From Rhynchospora pubera (lineage: Eukaryota; Streptophyta; Magnoliopsida; Poales; Cyperaceae): a stretch of 64,000 bases of DNA. Shown here piece after piece: positions 11,811 through 22,641 of this stretch. Both the position numbers and the translations under genes were made by a program. The stretch lies in contig CM051460.1 of assembly GCA_028095005.1 (NCBI GenBank), forward strand, positions 19,639,501-19,703,500. The letters run 5' to 3'. The first letter of the stretch is position 1, and every line of letters starts with the position of its first letter. The notes under the pieces were generated by a model, which made no database searches, was not told the origin of the DNA, and saw only the letters and a list, made by a program, of their open reading frames with translations.

Positions 11811-13564
11811 TGTTGGAAAGTGTTCAAATTTTAATTTTGCTACTAATTAACCTAATTAATCATCAAGCAACTCAAGGAGATCTAGTCTCAAACATTCAAC
11901 ACATCCAAATTAAGGGAGAAAATGACAAAGGATTGTACCTCTCGCGAAATGGTATTCATGAGACTCGATCCAAATGCGTAGGAGTCGGTGGCGTACACTT
12001 CTCCACCACCACTTCGCTGGCAGTCGCCTCGAGTCCACCAAGAAAATTAATCACCTCTCTTCAACTTGTGCTAGTAAGGAAGAGAAGAGAAACTAATCCC
12101 ACAAGATTTTCTCTTCTTCTTGTAATCAACTAACTTAATTAATGGAGAAGAGAAGATGCTCAACACATGAGTATGAGAGGGAGAGAGGGGAGGTGGCGGC
12201 CTAAGAAGGAGGCTAGAGTGGAGAGAGAAGAGAGTAGGGTTGGAGCCACCAAGGGGGTCCTTATATAGAGCTCAAACCATAGGGAACCAACTTCCCATAA
12301 ATTACATCTCATACCACCTACCTACCACCATAATACCGACCACAAATAGAGCCTTTATGGGACACCTCACATGTTCTCTTGGGTCTATATTCATATTAGT
12401 TAAAGGCTCTTTATTTGCTCTTCAATTGGACTATTCAATTTTAAACGACGGTCTAATTAATTAATATAATCTTTTATATTAAAAATGTGTTGAACCAAAA
12501 TTAATTATTAACTCATAAATAATTATTCTGGGATTAGTTGTTGCATTAATTTATTTCTATATGATCTCATTGACTTAATTAATTATAACGGTGCGCAACG
12601 GTATATAATTAATTAATCAATGTTATCATATTTCCACATCACTTACTGCTGTGAATAAATAAATAATGCACTGTGTGATTAAAGTTCTATTTGTGTGACC
12701 CTTTGAGAATTTATGCTATGTTAGACATGGAAAATAAATCGCTATTTATTTTTAATAATCATAAGCGGTATCTAGCAACACGTTATGATTCCCAATTCAC
12801 ATAAATATTGTACTGCTACAATATTTCAATCCCGCATAAGAGAATAAAAGTATTTCTCTATTTTGATTCTTATGTCACATGATATCTTTGTATAATTTAA
12901 GATTAGAATGCGTCATTCTTGTAGATTATATATTTCTTGATCTAGAGATAAATGTATAAAGTTGCTAGCAAATAATCTATCTCAATCAAGGGGCCCTAAC
13001 AGATACCATTACTCACTAAGTAAATTGATGAGGGACATACGGTTTTCTTGATGAATAATTTTTTTCTAGAAAATTCAAGAGAACATAAATAAAATTTGTA
13101 TAGCAGCCCTTATTAGGAATAAACGGTAGACGATATTTATAGAACCTATTCTCATGTGAAAAAGTTCAACCATCTTAAACTTAGAACCAAAATCATAACG
13201 AAATAAATAATGACACACAACACAATACATATATTTATTTCGTTGGGTCAAGTCATGTAGAACATACATGTATGCAATTAAGTTGGTAACTCCTTACCTA
13301 TAATTTGTAGGACTTAATCATCACTTAACTTGCATACTAAACTTATATGATAATTAATGTTTCTTATTAATTATCAAGATTACGGACCTTTTAGATTTAT
13401 TATTGTCATTCAATTATAAATAAACTACAGAGATTTACAATTCAGATCCTCAAAATGAATGATCTGTAAATAAATAAATTAAAGAACAAATGATCAAATA
13501 CCATCAATAACATAAACCATAGAAGTAGCCAGATAAGATTGGATTCTAGAACATATCTCCAACA
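11811..13564. mobile_element. Solo LTR of a retrotransposon, 1754 bp
   Basis: Starts TGTTGGAAAG and ends ATCTCCAACA, so the ends form the short inverted repeat TGTTGGA/TCCAACA typical of LTRs. It is flanked by a perfect 5-bp duplication AAATA (11806-11810 and 13565-13569). A TATA-like TCCTTATATAGAGCTC near 12258 would suit an LTR promoter read on the plus strand. There is no second LTR, primer-binding site or gag/pol, so it is a solo LTR left by recombination. The superfamily (Copia-like ends) is a guess. Short open frames inside it (11810-12133, 12240-12464, 13075-13269) are not genes. Confidence 0.82.
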
Positions 13565-13595
13565 AAATATAGGCAGGCAAAAAATAACTTTCTAT

Positions 13596-13753
13596 GGGGC
13601 TGTTTGGATCGCTTAGGAATAAGAGGAATAGTCTATTCCTAGACGGAAAATATTGGAAAATGTGTAATTTTGTGAAGAGTTTGGATGGTTAGGAATAAAT
13701 TTACACCTAGGAAGAGGCTATTCCTCTTATTCCTAAGCGATCCAAACGGCCCC
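13596..13753. mobile_element. Tourist-like MITE, 158 bp, GGGGCTGTTTGGATCG ends
   Basis: Left end GGGGCTGTTTGGATCGCTTA and right end TAAGCGATCCAAACGGCCCC form a long inverted repeat that includes AGGAATAAGAGGAATAG on the left arm. It is flanked by TAT on both sides (13593-13595 and 13754-13756). It lies 31 bp beyond the solo LTR. Confidence 0.85.
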
Positions 13754-14029
13754 TATATGAAAATAAACACAATAGAAAAATAAACAACCCAGCCATGCAA
13801 ATTTCGGACCAGACTCTTGCCATTTCGAACGGAATTCGAATTCTCTATGGCCTCTCGTTCACACCAATTACATCACTGGTACTCTTGCATCTACTATACT
13901 AGCACACCCTTGTTTCCGGAAGTCTATCAAAAAAAAATCAAAATTATGCTAAAGAAATCGACAAGAAACTCAAAATAGCAGCACCAACTAGTCATAAATC
14001 TAATAACCCTTTTATTACAAACTACCCCA

Positions 14030-15540
14030 AACAAACTAAAATCTATAACAACCAACTATACTCTCATCCAAATTGTCACCGACACCAACCTCTGACAATC
14101 CTATCTCCTGAACCATCAAGTTGAAGAGTTGCAAGCTCCAGATGCACTGCTTCAACTTGCTAGGCCATAACATCTTCCAATAGTTCATCAAGCGCACAAT
14201 CTTTACACCAACTGCTAACAAAGAAGTAGGCTTAGCATTTCTGAAACACACTTTATTTTTATTAATTCACATCACCTGGAGAATAGCAGCACACTAGTGT
14301 ATAAATGCTACTTTTTTATCTGCATTAAGAGAAATGCACATTAAATCTTCTAAATTATGAAGGCAAATGCAGGACATTGTGCTAAAACCCAGTGCCAAAG
14401 CAATCTATTCTGATTGCAAGAAAAAAAAATGATCCATAGTCTCAATGCTCTGACAATAGTAACAATATGGGTTTCCATCCCAATCCCTCAAAATCAAACT
14501 ATCTTTGGTCAATAATCTTTTTTTGAGTGTGATCCAAAGAAACACTTGAAATTTCAATGGTACCTTCAATTTTCAAATCATCTCATCATTTGGATTTACA
14601 CGCCCACTATGTCCAACCGCCTATGCATTGATTTGGTTGTAAACAAACCACCTGGATTTGTTAACCAAACCACCTCATCTAGTAAGGATGATAAATAGAC
14701 AAAAGATAAAATTAAATTTCCGATTTATCCCCAATTTTGTCCTTGAATTCTAGATTATTGCCTTGAAAAAGTAATGTACCTATCTATATTTCATAATGCA
14801 TTTCCTACAGTTATCTCGCTGAATACAAATTTGATAAAGATTAGGAATTTTCATTCTTGATGGATTATCTAAACACCATTTATCTGACCAAAATTTGACA
14901 TCACTACCATTGTGAACAATGTACTTGCAATTAATTTTCATTATCTGTTCATTCTTAGTTACAGATTTCTAAAAGTAGGAAGTGTTATTTCTTGAATCTG
15001 ACCCATATTTTGTACTGCAAAATATCCTTCCACCAACCCTAATAATCATTGTTTTTCATCTTCCATAACTACTTGCAAAGTAGAGCTACATTCATAATTC
15101 TGAGATCTAAAAGACCCAAACCCCCAAAGTCTTTAGCTCTACAAATATTTTTCCAATGCACTAAATGAGATTTTTTACTAGTCCTACATGCCATAGAAAA
15201 TTAGCCCTCATGTTATCTATTTTTTTCTATCTTAAATTTCTAAACTGTGATAGACATCCAATGAAAGAAAATTATGTACAAGGATAAAGCAGATAACACA
15301 CTCTTTATAAGTGTGACTTTGCCACATATGATGGCAAACACCATTGTCATTCTTGCATTTTTCTTCGAAATTTATCTTAGTACCCATGCCAATATTTCGC
15401 AGAAATTTTTTTTTTCCTAAATAAATCAAAGGAAAATTAACAACTTTACAGCCAAATACATTTGCTAATTTTTTAGCCTTCTCATCAGAAATGTTAATAG
15501 GATATATCTCACTTTATGATAATTAATTTTCATTCCTGAG
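14030..15540 (-). pseudogene. Decayed LINE (L1-type) reverse-transcriptase remnant
   Basis: Read on the minus strand, in shifting frames with stops, plant LINE ORF2 landmarks follow in the right order. First comes the end of the RT domain, with EKAKKLANVFGCKVVNFPLIYLG at about 15415-15510 (long motif, shortened here as LANVFGCKVVNFPLIYLG). Then comes FGGLGLLDLRIMNVALLCK at about 15075-15140. Last is the zinc-finger-like zf-RVT segment with WxxL-KxxLLTKDSLILRDWDG and YCYYCQSIETMDHFFF at about 14414-14540. The N-terminal endonuclease and most of the RT are missing, as in 5'-truncated insertions. It is fragmented and cannot be active. The frame at 14036-14251 would be its C-terminus. No clear A-tail or duplication was found. 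Confidence 0.82.
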
Positions 15541-16119
15541 ACTCTGAGAGGGTCTCAAATCTCACAGTATGTATTCTATACCAAAATTATATGTGTTATT
15601 TTACTTTTTACTATGTATTCTACACCAAAATTCGAAAAATATAAGCAATAATTAGAATGATAAAATTTTGGTTTTTTCTGTTAGTAAAAGCGTGTGGAGT
15701 CATTCTAAGCGGATCTCTTACAGGGAAAATGGACCGTTGGGATCAGGATCTGAATAGATTACAGACTCTGTCTATTCAGATCGACTCTTATATGTACCCC
15801 TCAATAGAAATCGCATCTCTGATTTTTGGATCTAAGTTTCTATCTGTTTCACAAAGAGAGGATAGAGTTTGAGAGGGAGGAAGCCAACTGAGTGCTCGGA
15901 GCAATCGGGTGCACACACGAATAGACCGGTTATTGGAATGGTGGAAGGTGACATCAAACTTTAACTTGAGGCGGTGGTGTACCGAGTGCTTACGGAGAGA
16001 GACTGCAGAACTGAACTCAAACGAGGGTCTAGACATTTGATCATTTCTGTTACGGTATATCTAATTCTCTATGTTAAATTTATAGGTTAGATATGCATAT
16101 AGGAATATACCTAGTTAAA
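15541..16119. other. Intergenic sequence, no gene seen
   Basis: AT-rich with small direct repeats (TATGTATTCTATACCAAAATT and TATGTATTCTACACCAAAATT style copies near 15570 and 15610). Overlapping short frames on both strands (15657-15872 plus, 15788-16036 minus) show no domain and are probably chance. Confidence 0.4.
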
Positions 16120-16350
16120 TGTTATGGATAATTCTACAAATGGACAACTCCAGTCCAATAATCAGATTGAAGGAAATGGATAAATCCAGCGACTGCATCA
16201 AGATTACATAATGGTTGTATTTCAAGAATCCCAGGATTCGAATTCATTGTACTTAGACATTGTATTAGGATAGTATTGTACTACTCTTTGTCTATATATA
16301 TTCCTATACACGGACACATAAACTAATGAGAAATAGACTAATTTGTAGCA
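16120..16350 (+). mobile_element. Possible short solo LTR
   Basis: Starts TGTTATGGATAATTC and ends AATTTGTAGCA, with TCTATATATATTCCTAT as a TATA-like signal and CATAAACTAATGAGAAATAG near the end, the layout of many short Copia LTRs. The ends TGTTA/TAGCA match with one difference and I see no convincing 5-bp duplication, so this stays tentative. Confidence 0.35.
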
Positions 16351-16532
16351 AAAAAAATGCAATCTTTAAAAAATTCAAAAAATAATATAAAAATTATAAA
16401 AATTATAAAATTTTGTTTGCTATGAGATTTCAATATATATATTGTATTCGTTAATTTAGATTTGTCAATTTGCAAAACAACCGATCAAATGGACATGGTG
16501 CACAGAGCCCTCTATGCATCATGGTTCACAAT

Positions 16533-16999
16533 CAAGCTTTTAAATTTCGATTTTTTCAGTATGACGGTTCAGGTCCCCATGTTATTTCGGTGTTATTTCG
16601 ATGTTATAACGGCGATATAACGGTGTAGTATTTTTTTTCAAAGTTTGACACATCAATTCTATAACTATGAATTTATATGTTTATACATCTCCAATACTCC
16701 ATACAAATAGCATACTGCCATACCAAATTCAATATACTGCAGTGTACCAATATTGAGTAGCAGTAGCAGCTTGTACCAATTTAACAATAGTTCAATATTG
16801 AATACACAATTTAACAATAGTAGCAATAACAGCTTGTTATTTCGCCGAAATAACTGAAATAACGCGTTATATCGCCTAAATAACTGAAATAACGCGTTAC
16901 GTCATTTTCTCAATTAAGACTGTAACGTTCATACGGTTTGACACAGAAAACCGCTATTTCTGTTGTTTCGCCGTTATTTCGCCGAAATTTAGAAGCTTG
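16533..16999. mobile_element. hAT-type MITE, 467 bp
   Basis: Terminal inverted repeats CAAGCTTTTAAATTTCG and, read inverted from the right, CAAGCTTCTAAATTTCG. A perfect 8-bp duplication TTCACAAT flanks it (16525-16532 and 17000-17007), as expected for hAT elements. The inside is rich in short TAACG/CGTTAT motifs, including ATAACGCGTTAT. The minus-strand open frame at 16910-17131 crosses its edge and is not a gene. Confidence 0.88.
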
Positions 17000-17098
17000 T
17001 TCACAATAGATATTCTCTAAAAAGTGAATATTGCAGTATTTTGAAGTATTAAGGGCATTGGCACCCTGTTCTTCGGGATATTCGATTGTTAAATTTTT

Positions 17099-17233
17099 TT
17101 TTAACATAAATTGGGAGTCTAAGCCACCCAACTTATTTTTAAACTATTTATGTCTATGAAAGACCCTCCAGCCGGATTTCGAACCTGCGACCTTTCACTC
17201 AAGATGCACTGCTTTTTACCACTAGACCAAGAG
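17099..17233 (-). mobile_element. tRNA-derived SINE, copy 2
   Basis: Inverted copy of the family at 8839 and 60172. On the minus strand it reads CTCTTGGTCTAGTGG, then GCAGGTTCGAAATCCGGC, then CATAGACATAAATAG and a short A-rich tail. Similar TTAA(A)TTTTTT stretches on both sides may be the target duplication, but they are low in complexity. Confidence 0.78.
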
Positions 17234-17240
17234 TTAATTT

Positions 17241-17756
17241 TTTAATTTTTGCTAGTCCTTATTAATTCAAACTTAATTTAACAGAGAGAATATTCATGTT
17301 CCGTGCAAAAGAAAAAAAAAGTTATTGTCTTGTTTTAGAACAAACGCACTCTTTTTTGGATTAAGTACTTTTAATTGTCAGCGTTTTATCCGAATACCTA
17401 TTCAGTCTATTCGTGACACGTTTGGATGATCACTATTCACACTTCCGAGCATGTTTGATGAGAAGGAATAAGCCCTCTTAGGAAATAAAACCTCTTTCGG
17501 AATAATAATCCATCCAAACAACAATTTTTTTTTCCAGAACAACACTCTTTTCAGAATAACATTTTTTTCTAATTTTAATTCATATCATCCATTATTCTTC
17601 TCAACTCACCATCCAAATAATATTTTTTCTTTTCGAAATAATATTTTTCCCACTCTTCTTTCTGGAATGAAACTCTCCCATTTTTTTCCCAGAAGAATTC
17701 TTTCTTTTTTATTCCCAAGTTCCTACCATGCAAACAAGGCCTCGTGAATAATGTTA
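17241..17756. other. T-rich degenerate repeat stretch
   Basis: Repeated GGAATAATATTTTTTC-like units occur between about 17440 and 17720. CGTTTGGATGATCAC at the left and CCATGCAAACAAGGCC at the right could be worn ends of another MITE. No gene is seen. Confidence 0.4.
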
Positions 17757-17764
17757 TTCATGCA

Positions 17765-18032
17765 TAGAGGTGCATAACGTCCAAAACGATAACGAAACTA
17801 AAGTGTTTTGTTAACTGTTTCGTTTTGGACACGAAACCGTTTCAAATTTGCGTTAACCGATTCGTTTTGGATGAAACGATCGAAATCACGAAAATACATA
17901 TGGACGAAATCGTTCCAAATTTACGTTAACTGTTTCGTTTTTTAAACGAAACAAAAATCTCTAACCATTTCATTTCGTTGTGGACAAAACGAAACGAAAG
18001 GACGGTCGAAATGGTCACCGTTTTCAGGCCTA
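17765..18032. mobile_element. hAT MITE (TAGRGSTG ends), twin copy 1, 268 bp
   Basis: Begins TAGAGGTGCATAACG and ends TTTTCAGGCCTA, with a perfect 8-bp duplication TTCATGCA on both sides (17757-17764 and 18033-18040). The inside is built of GTTTCGTTTTGG and CCAAAACGAAAC-like units that can pair with each other. It is adjacent to the related copy at 18051. Confidence 0.88.
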
Positions 18033-18050
18033 TTCATGCAGTATCCAAAC

Positions 18051-18311
18051 TAGGGTTGAAAACAGAAACTGTTTTAACCGGTTTTCGTTTCGTTTCGTCC
18101 GGACGAAACGGTTAACGAAACAACAAAATGGTTTCGTTTGGTTGGACAAAACAGTTAACGAAACAATGAAACTGTTTCGTCCATGTGTAACTTCACGAAA
18201 ATTTCGCCCATTTCGTCCAGATGAAACGATTGATGAATCTAAAATTCTGTTTCGTCAACGAAACGAAACGGTTAAACGAAACACCCTAGTTTCAACCGTT
18301 TTGCAGCCCTA
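18051..18311. mobile_element. hAT MITE, twin copy 2, 261 bp
   Basis: Begins TAGGGTTGAAAACAG and ends TTTTGCAGCCCTA, flanked by a perfect 8-bp duplication ATCCAAAC (18043-18050 and 18312-18319). It has the same GAAACGAAACGGTTAACG-type interior as the neighbouring element. The plus-strand open frame 17980-18312 is simply this repeat read through. Confidence 0.88.
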
Positions 18312-18319
18312 ATCCAAAC

Positions 18320-18837
18320 GCACGTATTTTTCAATACGAGAATATTTGTTGAAGGGTAGGGAACTTGGTTCCTGGCCCAGATGAACTATTCTAACCCGTT
18401 CGGCCTCACAAAAAAGAAAGGAATCTGTTTTTCAAACACGGCCCTCCCCTGAGTTCTTATGCATTTTGACAAACTTCCATCCAGATTTATGAATTTGATC
18501 CTACGTTCACCTACTGCTAATGATATTTATAAGTGTCGTTAGTTGTTAATATAAAAGCAACATTTATGAATCAATATCTCATTTCATTATAAAATATTGT
18601 ACCTTTTTAGTAGTCTTATTTTAGGCTTTTTATCTTGCAGCATAGTTTTCATTTGTTAGGTTTAAATCTAAAAATCTCCTATCAATTATTAAGCGAGACA
18701 GATATTGATCTATTTGTGCACTTTACACGAACAAGTACACCTCATTGAATTGTTTCCTTCTTTTTATTTTCCCCTAAGAAAAGGTAATAATAGAATTCAA
18801 GCTCTCAAAATTTATTTAAATTAAACAACAATATTAC
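18320..18837. other. AT-rich intergenic sequence
   Basis: No coding signal and no inverted or tandem repeat that I could support. It separates the twin hAT MITEs from the MULE-like element at 18847. Confidence 0.4.
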
Positions 18838-18846
18838 ATAAAAAAT

Positions 18847-19588
18847 CGGAACTGATAAGGATCATCCTCAAATTCCATCATCCCCAGTGTGAACACATTT
18901 AATTTTTTTCCCATTTTTTTAATATTTTTGGTCCCACTGTTTCTCTCCCTCCCATCATTTTCTATTTCGGTCTCCGCTGTTGCTCTCCTTCCATCCTTTC
19001 TATTTCTAGTCCCCGCTATTTCTATTCATCTCATCATTTCCTATTTCGGTCCCCACTATTTCTCTCCCCCTCATTTTTTTCATTTCTGGTCCCCTCTGTT
19101 TCCCTCCCTCCCTCCCTCCCATTTCTGGTCCTCATCATTAACTAGAACAGTTAGTATTCGAATTACAACAATTATTCATATTAACTACAACAATTAGTAT
19201 ATATCTGAACTATAACAATTATTAATATTAACTAGAACTGTTAATATTCCAACTACAACCACTACTCATATTAACTACAACAGTTACATATATAACTTCA
19301 ACAGTTATATATATTAACTTCAACAGTTACATATATTAACTGTTAATATATAACTATTGAAGTTATATATACGAAGGGCGGGGAAGGGGTGGCGAAACCG
19401 AAGGACGCTGGATTTCATCCTCGGGGGAAATACAAGGAAGTTATGAGAGGATGAGGGACGATGAAAACGTGTTATTAATTGTATTTTCGAAAATGAGAGA
19501 AAGATTCATGCGTCATTAATGAGGCGCTGGAAAGAGATAGAGAATGATAGAAATGATGGAATTCAGAGAATGATCTTAAGCAATTCCG
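18847..19588. mobile_element. MULE-like non-autonomous element A, 742 bp
   Basis: Left end CGGAACTGATAAGGATCATC and inverted right end CGGAATTGCTTAAGATCATT, continuing into AATTCCATCAT on both. A perfect 9-bp duplication ATAAAAAAT flanks it (18838-18846 and 19589-19597), the hallmark of Mutator-like transposons. The inside has a pyrimidine tract with TTTCTGGTCCCC-like repeats and then a minisatellite of AACTACAACAGTTA-type units. There is no transposase. The open frame 18889-19197 is this low-complexity tract. Confidence 0.85.
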
Positions 19589-19597
19589 ATAAAAAAT

Positions 19598-20444
19598 ATT
19601 GAAAATAAATTACAAAATAAGACGAAGGAAACTAAAATTAAAGAGTCGAGTCTTTACAATGGAAACCACTCTAACTGAACTTAACTGACGGATGGAAAAA
19701 CTTTGTCGTACAAAATAAAAAATTCAATCGTCAACATAGTTATCTCTTTAGCGTCCAGTTTTGGACAAGAATAAAAAAAGTACATAGAAAACTTTTTCAA
19801 ATCCCTGACTAATTGGATTAACATGATTGTTCCATTTTTAATGAGAGATGTTATCAAAGCAATCAACATTTCGCAAAGTACGCTATAAGTAGTGATGATT
19901 TTATTGATATATATATAATAACAAGTGCGTGATTGAGCAGAGATGGTTTTGGGATATACACATGCCGACATTGACAACAAATTAATGTATTACTTAAACA
20001 ATTACTATATATAATAATTCTATAATTTTATATATTCCAGCTCTTAATTATCTCCTTTCCTTGTTACTGATTTATTAAAAATACATGTGTTGCAGTATTA
20101 ATGAATTGTCGAAGGTATGTGTCCAAGATTTTGATCAGTGTACAATCCACTCTATTTGGAAAAGCTTGACAAGATCGATTACAACTAAAAACCGTCCTGA
20201 TATGTCATGAGCAAAATCTTAGTTTCTCTATCGTACTATATATCTGTGGTTTTTCTTATATGTTTTTTCCTTTTTTAGTTCGTCAACAATAACGGAATAT
20301 TAAGTGACAAGTTTTTTCTAACTTAATATTGTCTAAATATGCAATACCGAGGTATCAATTTTTTTTTTCGCACTTTTCTGCAATTTTTGTTTTCTTTTGG
20401 AACTTGAACAGTTTTAAAGAAATTATTTATTTTTCCTTGCATAA
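19598..20444. other. Intergenic sequence, no gene seen
   Basis: AT-rich. The minus-strand frames 19681-19980 and 20323-20529 have no recognisable domain and are not backed by splice or promoter signals. Nothing else is supported. Confidence 0.4.
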
Positions 20445-20452
20445 AAGAGGAA

Positions 20453-20891
20453 TAGAGGTGGCAAAAAAGCTCGTGGCTCGTGACTCGCTCGAGAAAAATT
20501 CGACTTGATTCGACATTGGCTTGAAGCAAAATTCAACTCGCTCGAAATTATTTCGAAATTGACTCGAAATATAATTTTGTTAATAAATTTATATATATTA
20601 GTACATAATTTGATATATAATATATTTATTTATTACATATAAATGCTATTTTTATTTAAAATATTATTATAAAATGAATAAAATACTAGTTTATATATAA
20701 AAATAATATTAAAATTGATAAATATTAATTAATTTGTATATTATTTGCTTGAAAATATATATAAAAAGTACTATAATTTAGCTCGACGAGCTCGTTAAAA
20801 AACTCGATTCGATTCGATAAAACTCGAATTAATTTCAAATCAAGTTTGGGCTAAGATTAGCTCGCTCGAGCTCGACTCGTTGCCAGCCCTA
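20453..20891. mobile_element. hAT MITE (TAGRGSTGGCAA ends), 439 bp
   Basis: Left end TAGAGGTGGCAAAAAAGCTC and inverted right end TAGGGCTGGCAACGAGTCGA. A perfect 8-bp duplication AAGAGGAA flanks it (20445-20452 and 20892-20899). Near each end lie GCTCG/CGAGC-rich stretches (GCTCGCTCGAGCTCGACTCG). The centre is very AT-rich. The end sequence relates it to the twin elements at 17765 and 18051. Confidence 0.9.
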
Positions 20892-20899
20892 AAGAGGAA

Positions 20900-21846
20900 T
20901 AATAAGGATGGTTTGACACATTCGACGCTTAACTTGTCATGTCATTAGAAGCGCCCTAGAGAGAACTGGGTGATGTGAGCAAAACAAAGCCGACACGGCA
21001 CGGAGACACGGATGGATTCAGTAAAACCGGCCGGTCTGGATGTTTTTTAAAACGTCTAGTGGGTGTCTTTTAGTAATGACCGTCTGATTTAATCTTAACG
21101 GATAGATTTTTATAGACCGTATGAATTTCGACGGATCTAGTATTAATCACGAAACATTCATTATTAATCGAACGGATAAAGATTACAGATATTCACTGGA
21201 CGACCATCCAGAGCATCTCATTCGGGACTTCTAAGGACGCGTTGAAAATTCTTTTTCTCTTTCAAGTAGATACATAATACATTCAACCATTTTTTTTTCC
21301 TTTATTTTACTCAATAACAAACAACAAGAAATATCGAACCAATTTCCCCACATTTGACTTGTACCGATCTTAGCCCAAACCAAAAAACGTGTTCCTTTTC
21401 CTGCCCTGCCCGTACCGCCCTCCTAACTAGACGACAAAAACCATAACAAGTCTAGCATCACTCTCGCACCCTTTATTATTCCCTCCCCATTTGTCTCCTC
21501 CTTCCCAATCACCTCCCGCCACGTCACTATCACCCCGACTAAAACCGGGTGCCATTGCAACTAGCTTGCATGGTCGCATACTCGCATCCATCCATCAACC
21601 AACCACAGGCGACCCCGGTTTTTAAAATAAAACAGCTGGAGCATCACGGCTTCCGACCATAGAATCTAGATACTTAGGCGGTTGGGCCCCATTGGTTTTT
21701 TTAGCTATCCCTTTTTAAAGCAAATCCTTTCCTTCTTACACCAAAGCATGCGCTAGCTACAGGCCTACAGGCTACAGCTTGGAATTACATTACACAATCA
21801 ACAACACAACTACAAAAACAAAAGCTAAAAGAGAGAAAATAGAGAG
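20900..21846. other. Upstream region of the At1g01500-like gene
   Basis: Becomes less AT-rich from about 21340 onward (CCCTCCCC-type tracts near 21480), as often seen just upstream of a plant gene. The purine-rich AAAGAGAGAAAATAGAGAG lies right before the ATG at 21847. No TATA box is certain and no other gene is seen. Confidence 0.5.
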
Positions 21847-22641
21847 ATGAAATATATGACCCCCAGCTGGTCTCCAGCTACCAGCACCAATGCCGCCTTC
21901 CCTTCCTACCACCGAGAACGCCTCAAGATTCGTGCGTTCTACCTCCACCTGACAGGGGTCAAAGGCTCCCGGCTTCCTTCGTCCCTAACTCTAGTGTACC
22001 TTCCGAGGATCGATGGGATCAGTGCAATGGAGGTTAATGGATCCAAAGTTCGCTCCGGTGCGCCTGGTATTGTTTCTCTGGATCGGGTGAGATCGAACGA
22101 GCCAGGTGCGGTATTTGTGAATACAGATCGTGTGAGGGCAGGTGACTGTGCCCGGTTTGAGGCGTATGTCGGGGATGAGAAGGTGGTGAATGGAGTGTTC
22201 AGGTGGGGAGTCGATGGATGGAGAATAGAGTGTAGATGCACAGCTGAGAAGGCCACCGCAGAAGCGTGTGAGGTGTGCGTCGTAGGAGAGAGCGGGGTAG
22301 TGGTGAAAGAGAAGGTGGATATATTAGGAAAGGTGAGGAGGAGAAAAGGAAGGAAGAGGTTTTGTTTGAGATTGGAGGAGATACCGGAGGAATCCGATGG
22401 CTGTGAATGCGGGTGTTGTGAGGGAGGGGAAGAATGCGATGAGGAAGAGACGACATCATCTGAGGAGGAAGATCAGGTGGAGGCAGCCGAGGCGATGATG
22501 GACGGCTGGGATGAGATGATCGTGCCTGATAAGGCAGGATGGGTGGCGGATGTTGGGCTCTTGGTTGCTTGCGTGGGGGTTGGATTGTTGGTTTCTCAGG
22601 CTTCGCTGATCAGGAGCCTGAGACGTAGTAAATTTTTCTAG
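21847..22641 (+). CDS. At1g01500-like plant protein with a C-terminal membrane segment
   Basis: Single-exon frame of 264 residues. The pattern RLKIRAFYLHLTGV, LTLVYLPRIDGISAMEVNG, LDRVRSNEPGAVFVNTDRVR and FRWGVDGWRIECRC is that of a plant-only family. It is often mislabelled erythronate-4-phosphate dehydrogenase family in databases but shows no dehydrogenase motif. After about residue 180 comes an acidic, cysteine-bearing linker (CECGCCEGGEECDEEE) and then VPDKAGWVADVGLL, which opens a hydrophobic segment at about 233-255. This suggests a tail-anchored or single-pass membrane protein with its N-terminal part in the cytosol. Function is unknown to me. The GC content is clearly higher than the surroundings, typical of an active plant gene. 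The ATG sits in an AG-rich context; no upstream in-frame start is better. Confidence 0.82.
   Translation: MKYMTPSWSPATSTNAAFPSYHRERLKIRAFYLHLTGVKGSRLPSSLTLVYLPRIDGISAMEVNGSKVRSGAPGIVSLDRVRSNEPGAVFVNTDRVRAGDCARFEAYVGDEKVVNGVFRWGVDGWRIECRCTAEKATAEACEVCVVGESGVVVKEKVDILGKVRRRKGRKRFCLRLEEIPEESDGCECGCCEGGEECDEEETTSSEEEDQVEAAEAMMDGWDEMIVPDKAGWVADVGLLVACVGVGLLVSQASLIRSLRRSKFF

Noticed and set aside
11810..12464. Open frames of 107 and 74 residues
   Set aside because: Both lie inside the solo LTR and have no domain.
17980..18312. 110-residue open frame
   Set aside because: It is the reading of two hAT MITEs made of GAAACG repeats.
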